From an uncultured Bacteroidales bacterium (GTDB lineage: Bacteria; Bacteroidota; Bacteroidia; Bacteroidales; Paludibacteraceae): a DNA stretch of 62,983 bases. Location: assembly GCA_902792535.1 (NCBI GenBank), contig CADAZU010000003.1, positions 1 to 62,983 of the forward strand. Reading direction: 5' to 3'. Shown here piece after piece: positions 1 through 8,900 of the stretch. The notes under the pieces are model-generated. The model was not told the DNA's origin, did no database searches, and worked only from the letters and a program-made list of their open reading frames with translations. Within the stretch, counting starts at the first letter, position 1. Each line of letters opens with the position of its first letter. Position numbers and translations under genes: made by a program.

Positions 1-764
1 TAGGTGAGCACTTTCTCCAGATCCGCCTGGTTGATCTCGGTCACCGCGTGTGTGTTTGGATCGTCCTGGCGATAAGCCTTATAAAGATATACTTTAGCCA
101 GCATTCCTGCCGCCGAAGCCTGGGTCGGACGACCTTTGTCGGCTTGGGTCTGAGGCAGCACCGAATATGCGTACTCCAGATCGTCTGCGATGAGTTGCCA
201 TCCCTCGTCGTTGGTGTACTTGGTATTGCTCAATTCGTTATAGTCTGCTTGCTTCATATTCGGATCTACGACGAACGGGATGTTCTTGTAGAGGCGCTTG
301 AGCAGGAAATGGCCGTAGGCGCGCAAGAATTTCATCTCGCCCAGACGCTGCACCTTGAGTTCGTACGTGTCCGGCATGGCGTTGAGCGCATCGATTGCTG
401 CGTTCACACGGCTCAGACAGTTATACAGACGCACCCACATATCGTTGATATTCCAGTTGGTGGTCATGATTCCTTGGCAGATCTCCAGTTGGTGGAAGAC
501 ATCGCCGTCGTTCTCGGTACTTCCGCCCTTGTAAGCGTCGTCCGAACGGACATCGTAGTTCCACATACTGAAGGAGGAGTTGACATCCTCGGCGGAGATG
601 AACACCGCATAAGCGGAGATCACCACATTATCGATATACTGCGGGTCGTTCACTTGCTCCTCGCTCAGGATACCTTGCGGAACATCTTGATTGAGGAAGT
701 TATCGCAGGAAGTACAAAGGAGCAATGCACCGAGTATAAAGGGTATTATCTTATTTGCTTTCAT
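1..764 (-). CDS. SusD-like nutrient-binding outer-membrane lipoprotein (partial, 3' end outside window)
   Basis: The ATG is at 762-764 on the minus strand and the frame is open to the window edge, giving about 254 N-terminal residues of a protein that is normally near 500 or more. It begins MKANKIIPFILGALLLCTSC, a lipoprotein signal with a lipobox ending at Cys. SusD-like helical features follow (DNFLNQDVPQG, then DDAYKGGSTEND, NCLSRVNAAIDAL, and RAYGHFLLKRLYKNIPFV). SusD proteins sit on the cell surface and deliver glycans to the partner SusC barrel. The susC gene lies 39 bases upstream on the same strand, so the two are co-transcribed. The substrate cannot be read from this fragment. Confidence 0.93.
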   Translation of the reverse strand, partial: MKANKIIPFILGALLLCTSCDNFLNQDVPQGILSEEQVNDPQYIDNVVISAYAVFISAEDVNSSFSMWNYDVRSDDAYKGGSTENDGDVFHQLEICQGIMTTNWNINDMWVRLYNCLSRVNAAIDALNAMPDTYELKVQRLGEMKFLRAYGHFLLKRLYKNIPFVVDPNMKQADYNELSNTKYTNDEGWQLIADDLEYAYSVLPQTQADKGRPTQASAAGMLAKVYLYKAYRQDDPNTHAVTEINQADLEKVLT

Positions 765-803
765 AATATTTTTCCTTTCATCTTTCATTTTTCACCTTTC
801 AAC
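765..803 (-). repeat. Degenerate 6-8 base tandem repeat in the susC-susD spacer
   Basis: On the minus strand the spacer is almost wholly made of TGAAAGG / TGAAAAA / TGAAAGA-type units. The same repeat family occurs upstream of ftsK at 51295-51323. Confidence 0.6.
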
Positions 804-3800
804 TTAGAATGTCACTTTCGTTCCTAATGTTACGGTCAGCGGGATAGGATAGCCGAAAGTCGGGTTCTCGGGATCTACACCGGTGAACTTGGCAGAATGG
901 ATGGTGAACACATTCTGAGCGGAAACGAACCAACGCCAGTTTTGCATCAGCATCTTGTCGCACGCTTTCTTAGGCAGGTTGTAACCCAGCTGGATATTAC
1001 GCAGTTTGAGGAACGAGCCGTCCTCTACGAAATAGGTGCTGACGCGGGTCTCGTTGTTGTTATTATTGGTCGAGAGCGCGGGTATGTCGCTGTTGGGATT
1101 GGAGAGCGACCAAGCGTCCAACACGCGCGTACCTTTATTTAAATTAGGCACATTGATACCTGCCCAGAGGTCGGTCTGCTCCTTGTAATCCTTGGTGATC
1201 ACTTGCACACCTCCTACGCCTTGGAAGAAGAGGGTGAGGTCGAAACCTTTGTACTCGAAATAGAAGTTCGCGCCGAAGGAGATAGCCGGTACCGGCGAAT
1301 AGATCCATGTCTGGTCTTTCTCCGTGATCACACCGTCTCCGTCGAGGTCGCGGTAACGGATACGTCCGAGCCCTGCGCCTTCTTGAATAGCGTGGTTGTC
1401 TATATCGTCCTGGCTCTTGAAGATACCATCGGCGATGTAACCCACCTGCGATCCCATCGCGTGGCCTACTACGGACTGAACGCCATTACCGCCGAACCGA
1501 CCGCTGGCAGCTACCGTCTCCGGCAGTTTGACCACTTTGTTGTCGTAGTGCGAGAGGTTCGCCGTGATGTCGTATTTGAAGCCGGACTTGGTCTGGTTGC
1601 GGTAACCCAGAGCGAGCTCCACACCCATGTTATCCATTGCGCCGGCGTTCACCCATTGGGTACCACCCTCGCCCATCGCACCGATACCGGTCATTTCGAC
1701 GAGAATGTCCTTGGTCTGCTTGTAGAACCAGTCGAACGAACCGTAGAAGGTCTGCTGGAAGAACGAGAAATCAAGACCGACGTTGGTCTGGGTGGTCGTC
1801 TCCCATTTAATATCGTCGTTGCCTACTTGGATGCGACGGAAACCGGACGGCAGGATCTGTCCGCCGTTGGTGCCGGCGATGTCGTACGAAGTACCGTAAC
1901 TCTGTCCGCCGTTCTCGGTCACGCCGTAGTTGGACTCATAGATCGTGTAGCGGGCGGTAGGGGAAATATCCTGGTTACCGGTCTGACCCCACGAAGCACG
2001 GAGCTTGAGGTCATTGAGCCAACCATATGCGCCGCGCATGAATTTCTCCTCGCTGATGCGCCAACCTGCGGATACAGAGGGGAAAGTAGCGAAGCGGTTA
2101 TGCTTACCGAAACGGCTCGAACCGTCATGACGGAGCGTGAAGGAAACGAGGTAACGGTTGTCGTAGCTATAGTTCGCTTTTCCGAAGAAGGAGATCAGCG
2201 AGTAGCTGCCTGCGCCGCCGTAGGACTGCGCCTTGCCTGTTCCGGCGGACGGCCACATATAGGTCGGGCTCAGGACAATGAAATCCTCCTTGTAGGCGGA
2301 ACTCCAGTCGTCGATCTCGCGGTTCAACTCGGTACCGAGCATGAAGTCTGCGCGGTGTTTGTTGATGTCGAGGTTATAGGTGATGATGGCGTTCCACATC
2401 CATTTGAGCCAATGCTCCTGCTTGGACTCCACGGCGTTCTTGTCGTTCGCTACCACGCCTTCCGCAATGGGATAAGTGAAGAAACGCTGTTTCTTCTGGG
2501 CATAGTCGATACCCGCGGTCGTGCGGATATTGAGTCCCTTGACGGGGTTGATATTGATGAACACATTACCGAACACACGCCAGTACGTATAGCGGTTATC
2601 CTTGTTGCGCTCCAGGATCGACATCGGGTTCTCGCGTTGCGGGAAACCGCTGGAGGAAGGAGCCTGCGCCAAGGTCTCGCCGTCGGACTTATAAACCGGC
2701 AGCAAGGGGTTGTATTGCAGCACACTATTGATAAATCCGCCCGGGGCACTCACCTCGGAGGTGCGGTTCAGGGTGAAGTTCTCGCCGATCGTCACGTAGT
2801 CTTTCAGGATCTTATAATCGGTGTTGATACGCGCCGAGAAACGGTCGAAGTCCGAGTTCTTGATCACACCCTCGTTCCGGTAGTAACCCAGCGAGAAGAA
2901 CGAACTACCCTTCCTGCCGTTGGAGACAGATATATTATAATTTTGAATCACGCCCGGGCGCGTAGTCTCGCTGAACCAGTCGGTGTTGCTCACCGGCACC
3001 GTTCCCGCGTCGTCCATGTATTTGTTGAGCATGATATTATTGAGGACGGGCTGTCCCTGCGCATTGTAGCCCCAGTCGTAGCGATAACCCAATACGTTGG
3101 TGTTCGGGTCTGCTACGCCGTCGTTGATGTACGCTTGCCATAACGCGCGACCGTACTGCTCGGAGTTGAGCACATGCATCCGGTTCACATAGGACTGAAC
3201 GGCTACCGATGCGTCCAGATCGACACGGATCTTACCCTCAGCGCCTTTCTTGGTCGTGATAATGATCACACCGTTGGCAGCACGGCTACCGTAGATAGAA
3301 GCGGAAGCGGCATCTTTCAGCACTTGGATCGACTCGATGTCATTGGGGTTCAACTCGTGCATGCCGGATTTGGTAGGCACACCGTCAATGATGTACAGCG
3401 GGTCGTTGTCGTTGAGCGTACCGATACCACGGATACGCACCGTAGCCGCACCCGAGGGATTACCGTCGGCGGAAATGTTCATTCCCGGGATCTTACCCTG
3501 CAGCGCTTTCATCGGGTTGTTCTCCTGCTGTTTCTCCAGATCCTTGGCGCTCACGGCACTGACGGCACCGGTCAAGTCCGCCTTACGCTGGGTGGTATAA
3601 CCGGTCACTACCACTTCGTCCAGCACCTCGGTGTCTTCCGCCAACGAGATGCGCAGATTGGCGGCAGCTGCCACGTTTTGAGATTTGTAGCCGACATAGG
3701 AGATTACCAGTTTCGCTCCCGAAGCCACATTCAGTTGGAAATTACCATCGAAATCCGTGATGGTACCATTCGTTGTTCCTTCCTCCAGCACAGATGCACC

Positions 3801-3923
3801 GATCACCGGTTCACCCGTTGCCTCATCCACAATCACACCCGTCGCAGTTACCTGCGCGTGTGCAAAAGCAATAGACAGCAACATCGCAAAGAAGGATGTC
3901 AAAAGAAGTCTTTTGTTTTTCAT
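804..3923 (-). CDS. SusC/RagA-family TonB-dependent outer-membrane transporter
   Basis: A protein of 1039 residues. Residues 1-23 are a signal peptide ending AFAHA. Residues about 24-105 are a carboxypeptidase-regulatory-like domain (TGVIVDEATGEPVIGASV, ITDFDGNFQL, ISYVGYK). The segment VLDEVVVTGYTTQRKADLTG leads into the plug domain with the SusC signature RIRGIGTLNDNDPLYIIDGV near residue 160. A beta-barrel then runs to the terminal Phe (TLGTKVTF), which is typical for outer-membrane barrel insertion. It imports oligosaccharides using TonB energy together with the SusD lipoprotein encoded just downstream. A consensus promoter lies at 3977-4008. The adjacent membrane regulator is the likely controller. 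The substrate is unknown. Confidence 0.96.
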   Translation of the reverse strand: MKNKRLLLTSFFAMLLSIAFAHAQVTATGVIVDEATGEPVIGASVLEEGTTNGTITDFDGNFQLNVASGAKLVISYVGYKSQNVAAAANLRISLAEDTEVLDEVVVTGYTTQRKADLTGAVSAVSAKDLEKQQENNPMKALQGKIPGMNISADGNPSGAATVRIRGIGTLNDNDPLYIIDGVPTKSGMHELNPNDIESIQVLKDAASASIYGSRAANGVIIITTKKGAEGKIRVDLDASVAVQSYVNRMHVLNSEQYGRALWQAYINDGVADPNTNVLGYRYDWGYNAQGQPVLNNIMLNKYMDDAGTVPVSNTDWFSETTRPGVIQNYNISVSNGRKGSSFFSLGYYRNEGVIKNSDFDRFSARINTDYKILKDYVTIGENFTLNRTSEVSAPGGFINSVLQYNPLLPVYKSDGETLAQAPSSSGFPQRENPMSILERNKDNRYTYWRVFGNVFININPVKGLNIRTTAGIDYAQKKQRFFTYPIAEGVVANDKNAVESKQEHWLKWMWNAIITYNLDINKHRADFMLGTELNREIDDWSSAYKEDFIVLSPTYMWPSAGTGKAQSYGGAGSYSLISFFGKANYSYDNRYLVSFTLRHDGSSRFGKHNRFATFPSVSAGWRISEEKFMRGAYGWLNDLKLRASWGQTGNQDISPTARYTIYESNYGVTENGGQSYGTSYDIAGTNGGQILPSGFRRIQVGNDDIKWETTTQTNVGLDFSFFQQTFYGSFDWFYKQTKDILVEMTGIGAMGEGGTQWVNAGAMDNMGVELALGYRNQTKSGFKYDITANLSHYDNKVVKLPETVAASGRFGGNGVQSVVGHAMGSQVGYIADGIFKSQDDIDNHAIQEGAGLGRIRYRDLDGDGVITEKDQTWIYSPVPAISFGANFYFEYKGFDLTLFFQGVGGVQVITKDYKEQTDLWAGINVPNLNKGTRVLDAWSLSNPNSDIPALSTNNNNNETRVSTYFVEDGSFLKLRNIQLGYNLPKKACDKMLMQNWRWFVSAQNVFTIHSAKFTGVDPENPTFGYPIPLTVTLGTKVTF

Positions 3924-3976
3924 GAGATTTATGAATTAAACAATACAGCAGAACTTGGAGTTTCCAAATTCCGCTG

Positions 3977-4008
3977 CAAAAGTACGCGCTTTTTCGCAGA
4001 TGCGCAAA
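3977..4008 (-). promoter_or_regulatory. Bacteroidota promoter for susC-susD
   Basis: On the minus strand TTTG (4008-4005) is followed after exactly 20 bases by TACTTTTG (3984-3977), matching TTTG-N19-21-TAnnTTTG. The predicted start of transcription is about 45 bases before the susC ATG. Confidence 0.8.
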
Positions 4009-4075
4009 TATTTATGTTGCAAAATATAGCAGATTTGTTTCGCGTCAACAAATTTGATACACTTTTCAACAAACG

Positions 4076-5548
4076 CTATCGTTTACTCGGCAAGTGACCA
4101 AAATACTGTTTATAGTACTTGGAGAAGTACCCGGGTGACGCAAAGCATAGTTCTAATGCGATCTGCCGTACCGTCTTGTCGGTCGTCCGCAGCAGCTCGT
4201 CGGCACGAATGAGACGCCGCTCACGGATATACTCCTGAGGTCCCTTGCCGCTGATCATTTTGAGACGACGGAAGACCTGAGTGCGGTCCAGCTGCAAGGT
4301 AGCAGATAGGAACTCGACATTCAGATTCGGATCCGTCAAATGCTCGTCCACAATGCGCTGGATGGTATCCATAAACGCAGCGTCCCGCGCGTTGAGTTGG
4401 ATCGCTTCACGGACGTCCTCCAACTGCGGTATGATCTCGCTCTTGATCTCCGCACGCATCGACCGCAGCATGAAAAGCAGGCACACGATCGCAGCAAGGA
4501 AGAGCACGGACAGGAAGACGATAACAAACAGCATCAGATGTTTGCCTTCTTTCATCTCGCGCTGCTGTTTCTGCGATTGCAGGCTCACCATCTTCATCGT
4601 ATTGAGGTCGTGTTCCATCACCTCATACTGGCGAAGAAGCGGGTATGCCGTGGCTGCATCAATGAGCATGGTCTCGATAATCGTGTCGCGCGCATAAGGC
4701 TGGTGCTCCAGTATGCGGACGGCGGTATTGACGATCAGATCTCCGCGTGTGGGATAGACCGCAGTACATTCGATGTCGCCGTCCACAATTGCCTGCAGTC
4801 CTATTTTGATGCCATCCACGCCCATGATGGGGATGGAGTGAATGCCTGCGGCGTTTAGGGCTTTGGCGGCTTCGATCGCCATGATATCGTTCTGCGCTAC
4901 TACCGCGTTCACGCGCGCGTGTTCCTTAATAAACAGCGACACAGCGGTATAGGCATCTTTGCTTCCGTCAACGGAGTACAAACGGGGGCTCTTGCCCGGA
5001 TCAGGAAACGCTTCCTCCAAGCCGTCCACGAAACCGGCATGCCTCAACCGCTCGGGCATGGACTCCTGCATACCCTGCACCTCCAATACCGCAAAATCCC
5101 TACTTTTGAATTTCTCACTCACCCACTCTGCCATCAACCGGCCGACAGCATAGTTATCTCCGCCGATGAAAGCTGTCCATTCATCTCCGGCAATCCGTCG
5201 GTCAGCGATCAGAACCGGTATTCCTGCCCGGTAAGCACGCGCCACTGCTGGCTGTACTTTGTCCGGGTCATTGGGGCTGACGATGAGCAGATCCACTTTT
5301 TCGGCTATGAAACTATCGATCTGGGCACATTGAACCACATTATCGCCGTATGCAACCCGTCGCGAAAGAGTCATATCGGGATGTAATAACATCTCGCGAT
5401 CCATCTCGTCGTTCATCTTCTGCCGCCATGCGTCGTCGAAGCATTGGCTCATGCCGATCCGATACTGAGGCGCAGAAGAAGAGCAGCCCCAAAATCCCAA
5501 ACAGAGGGAAAAAAGAAGCGAATATAAAACCGTGTTTCTCATAGCCAT
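4076..5548 (-). CDS. One-component membrane regulator: periplasmic sugar-binding domain, one membrane helix, AraC-type DNA-binding domain
   Basis: With the start at the ATG 5546-5548 the protein has 490 residues. An upstream in-frame TTG at 5564-5566 overlaps the promoter -7 box and so cannot be the start; an ATG at 5540-5542 is a second option. Order: signal or anchor segment with a weak lipobox (GFWGC), a LacI/ribose-binding-like periplasmic domain at about 30-305 (LIVSPNDPDKVQPAV, FIGGDNYAVGRLMAEW, VVAQNDIMAIEAAKAL), a membrane helix at about 338-360, a short linker, and an AraC helix-turn-helix domain at about 395-490 (RQIALELCFASPGYFSKYYK). Hybrid two-component regulators of this phylum carry kinase and receiver domains between sensor and DNA-binding parts; here both are absent. 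It sits next to susC-susD and probably controls it. Confidence 0.88.
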   Translation of the reverse strand: MAMRNTVLYSLLFSLCLGFWGCSSSAPQYRIGMSQCFDDAWRQKMNDEMDREMLLHPDMTLSRRVAYGDNVVQCAQIDSFIAEKVDLLIVSPNDPDKVQPAVARAYRAGIPVLIADRRIAGDEWTAFIGGDNYAVGRLMAEWVSEKFKSRDFAVLEVQGMQESMPERLRHAGFVDGLEEAFPDPGKSPRLYSVDGSKDAYTAVSLFIKEHARVNAVVAQNDIMAIEAAKALNAAGIHSIPIMGVDGIKIGLQAIVDGDIECTAVYPTRGDLIVNTAVRILEHQPYARDTIIETMLIDAATAYPLLRQYEVMEHDLNTMKMVSLQSQKQQREMKEGKHLMLFVIVFLSVLFLAAIVCLLFMLRSMRAEIKSEIIPQLEDVREAIQLNARDAAFMDTIQRIVDEHLTDPNLNVEFLSATLQLDRTQVFRRLKMISGKGPQEYIRERRLIRADELLRTTDKTVRQIALELCFASPGYFSKYYKQYFGHLPSKR

Positions 5549-5563
5549 AACCCATTTTCGGTG

Positions 5564-5595
5564 CAAAGATACAACATTTTTTTGAGATATACAAA
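5564..5595 (-). promoter_or_regulatory. Promoter of the membrane regulator gene
   Basis: Minus strand TTTG (5595-5592), 20 bases, TATCTTTG (5571-5564). The start point falls near 5557, about 10 bases before the chosen ATG, so the leader is very short. The -33 TTTG is made from the T-run of the terminator at 5597-5620. Confidence 0.8.
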
Positions 5596-5620
5596 AAAAA
5601 TCGCCCCGAAGGACGATTTT
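5592..5620 (-). terminator. Rho-independent terminator (minus strand) ending the giant-gene transcript
   Basis: On the minus strand AAAATCGTCC (5620-5611), a TTCG tetraloop, GGGCGATTTT (5606-5597), then TTTTG. One G-T wobble occurs in a 10-pair stem. It overlaps the -33 box of the next gene. Confidence 0.8.
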
Positions 5621-5668
5621 TGTCGCGGCTGAGTTTCATTGAGTGGTTCTTAGCTTTTCGTCGGAACA

Positions 5669-5713
5669 TGATCCCGTGATGGTCAGGTCGCCGACGCGAG
5701 CATCACGGGATCA
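5669..5713. repeat. 13-base perfect inverted repeat, 19-base loop
   Basis: TGATCCCGTGATG at 5669-5681 and its exact reverse complement at 5701-5713. No T-run follows on either strand, so it is not a simple terminator. Confidence 0.75.
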
Positions 5714-5796
5714 TCTGCCGGGAACGACTTAACCATCATTCCTTCACAACACCATTCCTTGTCTCCCACTCCTTGGTCAGCACCTCCGGCGTGATC

Positions 5797-5869
5797 GTCT
5801 TGTCCTGTCCTTTGTCTTGTCCTGTCCTGTCCCGTATGCTATAGGACAAGACTAGGACAGGACAAGACA
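5797..5869. repeat. GTCCT-type tandem repeats forming a 16-base perfect inverted repeat
   Basis: Repeated TTGTCCTGTCC-type units fill 5797-5828, and the reverse complement of 5813-5828 recurs exactly at 5854-5869. A T-rich tract follows on the plus strand (5871 onward), but no plus-strand gene precedes it. Confidence 0.7.
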
Positions 5870-5933
5870 CTTTTTCTTTTAATTTTCTTTTGCTTCTTTT
5901 CTTTTATCAGCTTTCTTTTTGGTTTAACGCACT

Positions 5934-8900
5934 TCAGCGCCTAAGATGTTGAATACCTTGCCATCCGGATGGATGAGATAGATATGGTCGTTGATAAGGA
6001 TCTTTTGCACCTTTGTACTTGGTACTTGGTACTTGGTCACTTGGTACTTCCTCCACGCCCTCTGCGGCATTGAGTTGTATCACATACGGTTCCCACGGCG
6101 TGCCGATATGGTTGTCGGAGACGAAGGTGAGGGTCTTGTCTATGACTCTCTCTTCACCGTTGATGACGGTTCGGAGCTCCATCGGCTGGCCTGCACCGTC
6201 GCCGGCAATGACGAGGTAATAGAGGCTGTCGGTATGCGCACGGACGGCCCCTCGGCACTCACCGCCGATATATGCCGCTATCTCGCAGGTATCCACCACC
6301 GCCTCGCCGTCCATCAGACGGATCGTCATCGTCATGTTGCTCGGATAAGCGGAATAAGACCGCTTCGCTGACAGACCGCTGGCGCTGTTAGACCACTGCG
6401 TTGTAAGACCGGCTTTGCCTGACAGACTCTTTGCCATCAACTTCCGTTGCATGTGGCTGATGTTTCCCGCGAGGTCCGGATAGCTGAAGGACTTAGCTGT
6501 GCTGTCGGTGCTGTAATAGAGGTAGCCGTGTCCGGGTTCGAGCGCGGTGAGCGTTCCTTCCCAGCCGTAGATGTCATAGACGGAAACGCCGGTCTGCGAC
6601 TTGATGATGTCGCCCCACTTGGGCTGCACGCCCGCAAGGGCTTCGTCCACCGTCATGGTTGACAGCGGCGTATAAGGCAACCAGTTCCAACCCTGCTCTA
6701 TCATAACGCCCATCGAGTCGGAAGGCAGCCGCTTGCCGCTAACGGAGAGCTGCGGGTCGAGGGTGGCGGAAGCCGTCTTGGTCGTCCGCAGGATACGCAG
6801 TTTGTACATCCGGTTCACCGCGAGCTTCAGCGGACCGTTGAAGATCGAGCCGGAGCTCTGGCTGAAGGTCTCCTGATCCTTGACGAGCACGTTCCAGCCC
6901 TTGTATTGGGGCGTGAAGACGAGGTCGCAGTACTCGGACGGCGGCTCTACGCCGAAGGCGATCCAGTTCCAGTTCTCGTGTACCGGAATGAGCTGCTCTA
7001 CGCGGTCGGACTTGGTCCAGATAGCCGGTGTGTTGAAATTACCGATCATCGTGTCCTGACGGAATATGAGCGTCGTCCTCAGTCCTTGGTCACTTGGTAC
7101 TTGTATATTCGCATCGGTATAGGCGATGCCTTTGGAGGCATCCCAGATACGGAAGGAGACGGGTTGGTTCCGGTCGGCGTCGGGGGTGTCGGAGCCGTAG
7201 ATGATCAGGGTCTCGTACGCCGCGCCGCGTATCTTCTTCGGTGCAGCCACGCCGCGGCACTCGCCGCCGATGAAGGCAGCCACCATGCTCTCGGGGTTCT
7301 CCATGAGGATACCGCTGAGGTAAACCTGTCCGATGATGGTCATGGAGTGGTCGTACTTAGTCGGGTCAACGGTCCAGTTAGGCGTCTCGCCGCGCACTTT
7401 CATGACGATACGGAGCGGTTCGAGGATGCCCTTGTTGCCCTGCACGCCTATCGTCGCTTCGTAGTTGCCTACCGGCACGAGCGGATTGACCGCGAAGCGC
7501 AGGGTCTTGGTCTTTAACGGCTGCACGTCAAAGACATTTGACATTTGAGATTGGACATTGGACATTTGACCATCCACCAGACTCAGCCACGTCGGCATGT
7601 TCTCCACCGTGTAGTACTCAGTCTGGCCGGACTTGTTCTCGATGGTCACATCGAAGGTGTAGTCCTCGCCGTACTGCTTGGTGATATTGACGGAGTCTTT
7701 ACCCCAGAGGAGTGTGTTCTGCTGCACGTAGGCTGTCCATTTGATGGGTTCGGACATGTTGCCATGCAGGTCGTGTACCTCCGACATGGTTATATTGAGC
7801 GTGGTGCCCTCCAAGTCGCGCGCGGTGACTTCCGTTTCAGCGAGATTGATGACCACCTTGCGCTCAGACGCTACGGGCATCGCCGTGATACGGGTCTCGG
7901 AGGGTGCATTCTTGATTGGCGGAGTGTCTTTGACCGCCATGTATCTCTTCACCTGCACATCGCCGGCGTTGCCTGTGAGGGAACGCGGAGCCATATTTTC
8001 CAGCGTTTCACCTTTGGTCTTGACACCGTTGATGGTGCTGTCTTTCTCGAACGGATAGTAGGCTACCAGTCCGCGCGAGTAGAGGTCGGCGGTGTCGATG
8101 GTGTTGTACATATTGCTCAGAAGCCTGTCTTCGGAGAGCGTAGCTTTCCAAATACGCAGTTCATCGACCTTAGCGTACTCTGCATTCTTGGCGAAGACGA
8201 GCGTTGAGCCGCTGAGGTTCGGTACATCCGCCTCGGCGATGACGGCGGTGCGTGACCCGTCGAGGTAGAACGAAGCCGCCTGTCCGCGTACCACGTTGAG
8301 AGCGAAGTGGTGCCAGCCATAGACAATCTCCGGGAAATCAGTATGGGAGGCTACTGTCCGCGACTTCAAGCCGTAGTCCAACACGAGGTTCTGCGCCGTG
8401 TCATAACGCAGACATAGTTTGTCGGCTTGCAGTTGCATATCGCCCATCACGGTCGGTATCGCCGTCTCAAAGACGGTATCTACCCCGTTGAAGAGCTCCG
8501 GATTATACCATAGCTCGATAGCATAACTGTCGCTCCTTCTTGTCGGTATGAGCGAGATATCCACCTGTGCGCCCGCCATGGAGTCCATACGTAGCGCGTA
8601 GTTGGTATTGATAATATCCCATGCGTCTTTGCCTATCAGGTTATGCGTGCGTCGCGCGTCAGCCGCCACGAAGCCGTGTCCCTCGTCCATGCGCCAATAG
8701 TTGGTCAGACCGTAGGTGTAGGTGTCTTTGGACACATACTTGTCGGCTGCCGAAGTAAGCGCATCGCGGAAGATATTGTAGATCGCGAGGTCGTGGATGT
8801 TCGCGTCAATAGGACCGAGGTAGAGGTAGTTGTCGTCGCGGTAGTCCGCTTTGTCGATATCTATATCCGAAACAACTTGGTCGGTGAAGAGACGAATGGT

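Larger units (their letters stand above)
5621..5933. other. Non-coding 3' region of the giant gene with two perfect dyads
   Basis: About 310 bases with no convincing gene. It holds a 13-base perfect inverted repeat (5669-5681 with 5701-5713) and a 16-base perfect inverted repeat (5813-5828 with 5854-5869). A short open stretch without a start codon, ending at a stop near 5740 on the minus strand (it reads TPEVLTKEWETRNGVVKE), may be a gene remnant or chance. Confidence 0.5.

Noticed and set aside
1203-3143. Long open frame of 646 codons on the plus strand
   Set aside because: Lies wholly antisense to the well-supported susC gene, with composition typical of a shadow frame and no family motifs.
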